Assembly (NCBI RefSeq): GCF_030936135.1
Contig: NC_082596.1
Coordinates: forward strand, 4,936,155-5,000,154
Direction of reading: 5' to 3'
DNA: 64,000 bases
Source: Gavia stellata
Taxonomy: Eukaryota > Chordata > Aves > Gaviiformes > Gaviidae
The position numbers were made by a program, and so were the translations under genes. Shown one piece after another: positions 56,801-64,000 of this stretch (the first letter of the stretch is position 1; each line of letters opens with the position of its first letter). The notes beneath the pieces are model-generated. The model made no database searches. It was not told where the DNA came from and saw only the letters and a program-made list of their open reading frames with translations.

Positions 56801-59800
56801 GTGCTGACTGGCAGCGCTTCCAGGGTGCTGAGCAGACCAGCAGTTAAGCTTTAAAAAATGATGAAGAATGAAGGACAAAAGAAACGAACGCTCTGAGTCT
56901 GGGAAATGGTTATAAATTAAACGGTCCTGAAAATTCATCATTACACAACTGCATGGATTTCGGAGTAGACGAGCTGAGCCACGCTCATTCAGAAGTGCGG
57001 CTCATTCACACCTTTTATATACTAGGAGTGCCTTGGCCAGCTGACTCCTTGAGTCACTCTCTTATCTCCAGTTTTGATCCACGATAATGTGCTGGAGTAG
57101 GAGCACGCACGCAGTCAGCCTTGCGTTTGCAGTCGTGTTTTCAATTTGCAAACCTCTGTATTTGTACTAAAGCAGCATTTCTGGGATTTTGCAGAGTTCC
57201 TCTACCACCACCTTTCCCCTGCCACTCTCTATTGACAGAGTAATTTTGCTTGATTATTAATTTTATTTCAGAAAACTGCCACGAGACTGTTATTTTTCTA
57301 ACATCTGTCTTTTTCCAGATTTCTTTTTTTTTGGTAGAAATTACACTTCTTAAGATTGATAACTATGAGTGTTGAGTTTATGTAAATTGGATGAATTATA
57401 ATAGGAAGTCTGGGTTTTTTCATGATAAAAATAAGCCTAAAGACAGTATACTGCCACCTCATTATTCAATACCCAGCTTACCTTGCTTTAAACCTTTAAA
57501 ATGGGGCTCTTGATGGTCTCAATCATCGTATCAAGGCTGAAACATTCTCATTATTCATATTATCATCTAGCAAATGAGTGAGGAGCTTCTGATACTTATC
57601 ACATGGATGCTCTGGTTTATTAGTCTTTCATCCTTCTTCTAATTCATTCTTCCCTTGACAGCACTTTAAAAGTAAAATCCAGGTATGCATGTAGATTTTT
57701 CAATGCTTTGAAATAGTGTCTCTCCAAAAGCATCATCTGTGTTCGTGAAGGACCCTCTGAAAAACAGAAATGGAGCAAGTAACGTGCATTGGGATACGAG
57801 TTTTGGCAGATTTCCTTGGGCAGGGTGTCACCTCGAGCTCCGGTGTCCAGCTGTATCCTCTGTAACGCTCCTCACCACACAGCAAAACCTCCCAATAGGT
57901 ACCTTTGTGCTAAGAAGAGACTTCTCTTGTTGGTACAGCTTCTGTCACACTTAAAAGTGAGGGGTTGACGGGAATTATGCAGGAGGGCTTGAAGAAGGCG
58001 TTGGGGCTGTTGAATCACGTTGAATGTAGCAACTGTGTTTTACAGTTGAAACTCATGTTTTTTTCTTCAATAGAGAAGAATAATAAAGCTCTATCCTTTC
58101 CTATCAGCACAGAATTCACTATTTTGTGACTGTACACTTCACAGCTGGTTGCTGTAATACATTTTACACCAGATAGTTTGATTTTTGCATTTTTAATTCG
58201 AGGCAGTAGTCCAAAAAATGAATTCAGATCAGCAGTTGTAATACTTAACTTTTTTCCCTTGAAGTCCAGTTCACATCCCTCAGTCCTATAGCTAACACAT
58301 ACGTATCTGTTTTATGCAGCAAAAATACAGGTTGACTGCTTATCGGGTCAATGCTGCTGTTTAATAAACAGTACTTATCTCCTTGAAGCAACACCCTGAC
58401 CTAAATAAGTTTGCCTAGGGAGTTGAGCCAGAAATAGCTTGCCTTTTTTTTAATTGGATTGAAAAAAAAAATCATTGAAAAATATGTTTAAAATGAAAAT
58501 ACAGGTCAGTAGTAGTCCTGATTTCTGAACAGCATGGTTCGGGTTTTTTTGTTTGGGTTCCCCCCCCCCCCCCCCCCCCCCCCCACCGTCAGATGGGCAG
58601 GTTGTAAAATTCTCCGATCGCATCTTTCCATAGCAGTCTCTGCTTCTCCCAGTGTTTCATGTTATTTTCAAAACTGAATATATGCCCTCACTTTTATTTA
58701 CTGTTTGTCACTAAAACTCCAGTGGAGGAATGTAATGATGTTGTGGAGCAACATGTGATTGTGTTTGATCCCTGAACACGTATAGATACAACTTTGTAAC
58801 GCCCCTGTAAGAAGTAGTAAACGATCCTATTTTAATACGGTGGGAGGAGGATGTATTACTTAATTACTTAATTTTGCAGCATAAATAGCTTGTGGGGGGG
58901 TTCCCCCCTCCATGATGTTAGTCTTTGTACTTCCAAATCTTGTAAGCTTTTTTTTTTGTATTTCTGAAAACTAGTCGTGACATACCAAATCTGGCACAGA
59001 AAAAGGAAGAGCAGGGGAATTAGGATGTGGCAGTAGATACAGAAATGTTAGGAGGCATAAAAATAGACAGCAAAGAGAAGGGAGATGCTTAGTATTGATG
59101 AGAGAATAGTTGACCAGGTAGTAGTGGTAAGGCAATACATAATGCAGCTAGAATGCAGAGTGTGGATGACAAGAAACGGACGTGTTAAAATACAAATGCC
59201 AGGAGCCTGGGCAGAAAATTAAAATATTTGTGAATGGGTAGTGCTGTACGGAACATGGAACGACACAGAAAAATCAGAATAATGTTAATGACTAGGACAT
59301 GGTTTTCAAATGGGAACGTTCTGTTATGGAAAGCTGGAAATAAAAATACGTGCAGTGATGAGCTGTAAAGCAACAAAATGGCTGGCATCACAGGTGGGAG
59401 CCACATTCCTTCAGGAAAACCATCATAAATGAGATTCTGGTGGAGTAGAGGTAGGTGCTTGGTGCATATCCTCCTGATCTGTTTTGGAGGTGGATAATAG
59501 AAACGTTTGTCATATTGCAAGTATAAATATTTGTGGGAGTATTTTTTATGTTACTTTCCACCTGTAGTGATAATGCTACAAATAACTTTGTTAATTGTCA
59601 TATCCACAGGAGAGGGTTCCTTCCAATTAATGACACAGAAACTTTGTGAATTTGTCACACCAAGCAAGGGAATGTGGTGACTGCGGGGCCGCCTGCGTGC
59701 GTTAATCACCTTCAGAAAAATATTTGAAGTAAGCAGTGGTCCTGTTAGTGTTGGGAAAAGATGACAAATCCATGTCTTGGAAATCATGTTAGATGTGCGG

Positions 59801-62443
59801 GAATTAAAAAAAAAAAAAAATTGCCAAAGGTTGAGCAGAATTCGAATCAGCTAAGTATTTTGACTTGCCTTCAGGGATGTAAATAGGAAAGGTCAGATGC
59901 AGAGGCAGATGGGCTGCTTGCGGTGAGGACTGGGTTATAGATAAGAGTCTAGAGCTATTGTGTGAAAACTAAGAAGATACTTTGCTTCTTTTCTCCGTGC
60001 AGGTGTTGACACTGCCAAGGCAAGATAGATAAATAGTAAGAATAGTATTCAAATGAGAATTGCTATTATTTCCATTGAAAACAAAACTGAAGGAGTTGGT
60101 GTACTTAAATTAGGGAGACGGAATAATCTTTTATCACAGAAACATGAAGTTTTAGGTCATGCAAATGCAAGTCTTTGGCAACAAGCATCCTTAACATATT
60201 GATCAAGTTAGTGTTGGAGAATCACAGACTTTAATGGCAATGTTTACGGGAGGGAGGAAAAAAGCAAATTGAACTTCTGTAATGTGACATCAAAAGGGTG
60301 TATGCCTCAGGATATGTTTGGAAGACAAGATCTGAAACAAACTTCCCAAACATGAAACAAATGAGAAAACCCAAGATTTTTTTAAATAAATAAAATAACT
60401 AACAAGACCTGCTATTATATTCCCAATGTCAAACCAAACGATCGGGATTCTGATGAAATATCTGGTATGTGGGAAAATTGGTGCTGAAAGTCAGGTTAGT
60501 AGAACGGTAAAAATAAGTAAGGAGATACTAATGAGTGGGAAACTGGCCATGGGGAGTGTTGAAGGGTGAAGTGGGGAGATGGTGCTACTAAGGTTGGGAA
60601 TGGTCTTGTTTGTTATTTCATTAACAATCTTTGCATGTTAGGAATAAATACATGAAACTTCATCATGGGGCATAGGAGGCATTGTTAGAAAAAGGAGGAC
60701 CTGAGCATCATACAGAAAACAGCAGGGTAATAGATATGGGTTAAAAAAATAGATATATTAAAGATCACGTATCTGGGAGTTAATAGTGAATTGTGAGGTG
60801 ATCAGTCGTAAACAACCAAGATGGGCACACATGTACGGACTGGTCACTGGATGGCCAAGAGCTGCTGTTATAAGGCAGTGGTACAACAGGCAAATGCAGT
60901 TTAGGGCTCATTAACCCAATGTTTCCAATTGAGAGATGAAAGCATCAGTGTGGTTGTGCTGGACCCTGATGGGACCTTGTGTAGAACAACACTTGGTCTT
61001 GTTCAGGAAAGGTGACCTGAAAATGCATTAGCTTGAAAAATGACTGGAAGGATGAGAATGAAGCCTGGCTTATGAGAAGACAGTAATAGAAGTAGTATAC
61101 CCTAGAATTAAGAATTAAATGGGAATTTGGTTTAAATCTAAAAATACAATAAGGAGTACTTAGTCTGAAAGTCAGTGAGTATAACCTGACAATGAATAAA
61201 TAAAAATAGAAGGATGTTTCTGAGCATTAGAGCATCACTGTTCTGGAACAGCTTTCCAGTAGGGAAACCAAGGGTGGAGAAGTGGTGAGTGATCTGTTAA
61301 TGAAGGGATGCGTATTGTTTCTGGTGCTAGCAGAGGACTGAATTTGATAATCCCAGGAAACCACGCCTGGATTCTTACTTAAGTAATGAGAAGCCTCCTG
61401 GGTTATTTCACATGTGAAGGTTTTGCTGCAAGTTGTTATTGCTCTAGACCGTGGAAAACCTGAGTACTGATGCTGCAGGAGTTTTAAATACTCGAGTTGG
61501 TACCTTACACACTTCTGTGGGTATTTTTAATGGAGTCCTAGATTGAAACAACTGCAAGCAGCTATTATGCTTCTGCTTCACGTTGTCTGATCTACAGCTG
61601 GCGTTTGAACTCAAGAATGCAGTACAGCAGCAGTAGACTATTTGCTCTGTTTGCTTTATGTTTAAAGGAAACAGTAGGATATAGTTTAATTCTAATACAT
61701 AGCGTTTTCCAGAGAGCTGCAACATGTAGGAACAGCTCCTGTGCTTTATTCCCCTCTTTGGCAAACCGTGCGGTGTGGTTATTAGAGCAAAGTATATATA
61801 GCTGAAATGCATGCATTGTATTTGCTTTAGACGCATGCAATTCATCCAAATGTGATTGCAAAGGTGGTTTAAGTGGTAGAAACTCCATTTTATAGGTGTT
61901 TGCTCAAATAAACGTGGTTAGGTGATTCGCTTCGGTGTCTCATTTGAAACCCTGCCCGCCTGGCCTCTAAAATTCCCACCCAGCTGATTTGTAGTATAGG
62001 AAACTGCAACTGATTTTAAGATTTTATTCAATAATCAGGAAATACAGTAAATGGTGAACCAGCATGGGAAGATGACAGTCAGAATTCATGGACTCCTGAT
62101 AGTAGGGGTTTTTTTTCCAGTTCTTAGATTGTTTAAAAAAGTTACCGATTTAAATGTGCTGTGCTTCATTGGTCAAATAGCCTGTAAATTTGTTTAACTG
62201 TCAATTTGTTATAGCTGATGGCTAATTTGTGCTTTCTCTTTTTTCAGTGCTTGCACCTCCTCCACCGTTGCCACCACCAATACAGGGATATGCCTTTAAA
62301 CCCCCTCCTCGACCAGATTTTGGCACTTCTGGGAGAACAATCAAACTGCAGGCCAATTTCTTTGAAATGGACATTCCTAAAATAGATATCTACCATTACG
62401 AATTGGATATAAAGCCAGAAAAATGCCCTAGAAGAGTTAACAG
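41810..62443 (+). CDS. AGO2: AGO2, Argonaute 2, first two coding exons (5' part of gene)
   Basis: Argonaute 2 binds miRNAs and siRNAs in the cytoplasm and is the vertebrate Argonaute best known for guide-directed cleavage of target RNA. Exons 41810-41840 and 62248-62443 join to 227 bases, giving 75 residues and two bases of the next codon. The protein begins [10 protein letters not shown], then a proline-rich stretch [17 protein letters not shown]. It continues into the N domain ([43 protein letters not shown]). [20 protein letters not shown] separates AGO2 from AGO1, AGO3 and AGO4. The PAZ, MID and PIWI domains lie beyond the window. The gene follows PTK2 in the same direction, as in other vertebrates. 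Confidence 0.96.
42741..53320 (+). other. AGO2 intron 1, first part, nothing recognised
   Basis: AT-rich intron after the CpG island. It has A runs (for example 52024-52041) and an A/C-rich patch at 49996-50050, but no recognisable CR1, RNA gene or exon. A small GC- and CG-richer patch at about 44,570-44,740 has no recognisable content. Confidence 0.65.
53321..53407 (-). mobile_element. Short CR1 3'-end fragment
   Basis: AATCATAGACTGGTTTGGTT, then GGAAGGGGCC, ATCATCTAGTCCAACCCCCC and GGGCAGGGACATC. This is the reverse complement of a CR1 3' terminus, about 87 bases long, in AGO2 intron 1. Confidence 0.88.
53408..55540 (+). other. AGO2 intron 1, segment between CR1 fragments
   Basis: Nothing recognised except the 41-base tandem duplication listed separately. 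The part from about 53,760 to 54,420 is purine-rich and could be a very old retroelement, but I cannot support a match. Confidence 0.55.
54844..54925 (+). repeat. Perfect 41-base tandem duplication
   Basis: The 41-base unit starting TGGTTTGTTGAATTCTTGGG and ending AAGTCTGTTAC occurs twice, at 54844-54884 and 54885-54925, with no differences that I can see. The lack of divergence suggests a recent event. Confidence 0.95.
55545..55895 (+). mobile_element. CR1 LINE fragment, 3' end, degraded
   Basis: The CR1 ORF2 tail and 3' UTR are recognisable from GAGAGGCTGAGAGAATCAGG, GGCTGTCTACAACTACCTAA, CACTGGAACAGGTTGTAAGA and CTTCCAACCTACATTATTCT. It is more diverged than copies 1-3. The start is approximate. 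Confidence 0.85.
56291..56325 (+). repeat. Perfect inverted repeat, 15-base arms, 5-base loop
   Basis: TTTATTAAATACTTG, loop GGTAT, CAAGTATTTAATAAA. The arms are exact reverse complements. All but two pairs per arm are A-T. Too short for a microRNA precursor. Confidence 0.95.
58560..58584 (+). repeat. Poly-C run of 25 bases
   Basis: An unbroken run of 25 C bases in AGO2 intron 1 (25 G on the other strand). Runs of this length are prone to slippage and to sequencing or assembly error, so the exact count is uncertain. Confidence 0.9.
60560..61420 (+). mobile_element. Probable ancient CR1/L3-like LINE, 3' part
   Basis: Heavily decayed, but successive blocks keep the order of the CR1/L3 ORF2 tail: AGGAGGACCTGAGCATCATA; AGGCAAATGCAGTTTAGGGC then CATTAAC; AATGAAGCCTGGCTTATGAG; and CACTGTTCTGGAACAGCTTT then CCAGTAGGGAAACCA. 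The order and spacing, rather than close identity, support the call. Boundaries are rough. Confidence 0.5.
62248..62443 (+). CDS. AGO2: AGO2 coding exon 2
   Basis: 196 bases between CTTTTTTCAG and GTAATA. The first two bases complete the Val codon begun in exon 1, and the exon ends two bases into an Arg codon (PRRVNR), the known exon 2 boundary in AGO genes. It encodes the proline-rich N-terminal tail and the first strands of the N domain. Confidence 0.97.
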
Positions 62444-64000
62444 GTAATACTGTGCTTTGCTTTTCCTCAGTTTATTTACATTCTTGTGTTCCTTTGAAAA
62501 TGCTGGAGCCCTGTGCCTGTCTTCATTGACAGCTTGAAGGATGTGTCTGTCTTTAGTCATTGTTTGTACTGATAGCTTCCAACTTTGCATACCCATCAAC
62601 AGGCTTTTTTTTTTTCTCCAAGTCTTTCTGTACCATTCCAAGATTTCACTGCTAATCGTCCCTTATTTTGATTGAACTTGTCAGCATCTTAAGATGCTGC
62701 TGATCAAAGCCACTGGTGACACATGGATAAACTGTATTAACTCTAGTGGAGCTAGGTCAGTGTAAGCCAACTTGATAAATATGATTCTTAGTATTGCTTG
62801 GTTAAATATTGGAGTGCAATTGGCTGACAAGTCCTTCAGCAGGGAGTTGGTGTTACCAGCTTTTTTCCCCACCTTCCCCTACTGACAAGGGGAGGCAAAA
62901 CCCATTTGTTTGTGCTGCTGCGAGAGGATCGTGGAGGGATTAAATTAGGTAAGAAATTATCCTTCATCAGTAGATTCTATATAAGGGAAAGATATATGCT
63001 CCTGAAACAGATAGCAAGGTGAAAACATGGATCAGTTGGCCAGTAAAACAAGCAATTAGGTCTTGCATTTTGCATATGTGCCCTATTAGTCACAGTGTGG
63101 CAACCTCATTGACTTGAAAAAGAGTGGTGTTGCCAGAAGTGAAACTAGAGAACAAGACTTGGCACTAACTGGAAACCACAAGTGTCATCATCATAACTAC
63201 CTACAACTTGACTGTAGAGGATCGGAATGGCATGTTTATATATTCAAGAGCAAAACCTTTCCCTATTAAAAAAGGTCACATGGGTGGAATATGCAGTCAT
63301 GAACATGAACAAAGTGTGGAGTCAAAAAAGCCACCCAAAAGCTGAAGTTTTCTTAATGTGAATTAATAAACCGGAGTGCATTATCCATTGTTATACTAAA
63401 GACTCAGTAATGATAGCATTTTCATAAAGCAGCACCATTACGCTTTGCTGTCCTGTTTCTTTTTCTGTGGTCATCTATTATAAATGTAATTTTTAAGCTA
63501 ATCGAGAATTGAATTTAATTTTAATAGCAAACACCGTTGTAGGTGTATTAGACTGAACTCTCTTCTTGCCCAAGGGCATCCTTGCTGATTTCACTGAAAT
63601 ACTCCTACTGCACTGAAGCGCTGAAAAAAATTTCAGCAGTCACTTTTTTCATAGTGGGAACCGTGAGAGCTTTGCTTTCATTAACTGATATCCCTGCCAC
63701 CAGCTCCAGCCCTCACAACTGGCATGCTGCTGACTAATGCAGATTGCGGTGGCTCTGTAGCTCTCTGAGAGCTGAGTGCTGCACGGCTCTTGTGTGTGTT
63801 CTAGTTCTGTGTGATCACCTCCGTTACAGTCCAGCATGTGGGTGCTTGTTCATCAATGACAGAGAGCATAATTATTTAATAATAAAGCAATTTTTCTCAC
63901 TGAAAAGGCAGATTATATTCCGTAGCAAGTTCTTTCTCCACTGACAACTTCCGACCTGCTCTGCTTTGTCAGGTTAGTCACTCCCTCTGTTGTGGTAACA
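62444..64000 (+). other. AGO2 intron 2 (partial), nothing recognised
   Basis: Intronic sequence after the GTAATA donor of coding exon 2 up to the window end. No exon, repeat or RNA gene was recognised, so the next AGO2 exon must lie beyond 64,000. Confidence 0.7.

Larger units (their letters stand above)
55896..60559 (+). other. AGO2 intron 1, later part
   Basis: AT-rich intron with a perfect hairpin at 56291-56325 and a C25 run at 58560-58584. The A-rich part from about 59,000 may be the continuation of the old LINE listed at 60,560, but no motif supports it. Confidence 0.55.

Overview
This is a vertebrate nuclear segment, almost certainly from a bird. The evidence is interrupted genes with GT-AG introns, CpG-island promoters, and repeats that are overwhelmingly CR1 LINEs with no Alu or L1. 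The species cannot be fixed from the sequence.

Layout. (1) Positions 1-25,865 hold the 3' end of PTK2 (focal adhesion kinase, FAK) on the + strand. Seven constitutive coding exons (960 to 24,902) encode 263 residues, matching residues 790-1052 of a 1052-residue FAK: the C-terminal linker, the second proline-rich SH3-binding site and the whole focal-adhesion-targeting (FAT) domain. A 9-base microexon at 21,750-21,758 reads Pro-Trp-Arg and sits at the 903/904 junction, where the neuronal FAK PWR insert is known. One PTK2 intron carries a near-complete antisense CR1 (about 13,430-17,560). (2) Positions 27,305-28,800 hold a complete four-exon RPLP1 gene (60S stalk protein P1) on the - strand, tail-to-tail with PTK2. 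It has a TATA box, a pyrimidine-rich (TOP) start and a CpG island, so it is not a processed copy. (3) Positions 30,245-41,200 are intergenic and hold a second long CR1 with an internal deletion and a nested CR1 insertion, then a 3'-end CR1 fragment at 36,876-37,730. (4) From about 41,250 there is a CpG island with the promoter and first coding exon of AGO2 (41,810-41,840). A 20.4-kb first intron follows, then coding exon 2 (62,248-62,443). The rest of AGO2 lies beyond the window.

The co-directional order PTK2 then AGO2 is the conserved vertebrate order (human 8q24.3). An intron-containing RPLP1 between them is not the human arrangement, where RPLP1 is on chromosome 15. FAK acts at adhesions, P1 in the ribosomal stalk and AGO2 in RNA silencing; nothing suggests they work in one pathway. 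No prokaryotic features, CRISPR arrays, tRNA or rRNA genes were seen, and miR-151, which lies inside PTK2 in mammals, was not seen in this part of the gene. The most informative observations are the PWR microexon with its splicing signals, the RPLP1 placement, a 95-base homopyrimidine tract just upstream of the AGO2 start, and the inactivating lesions in the CR1 copies.
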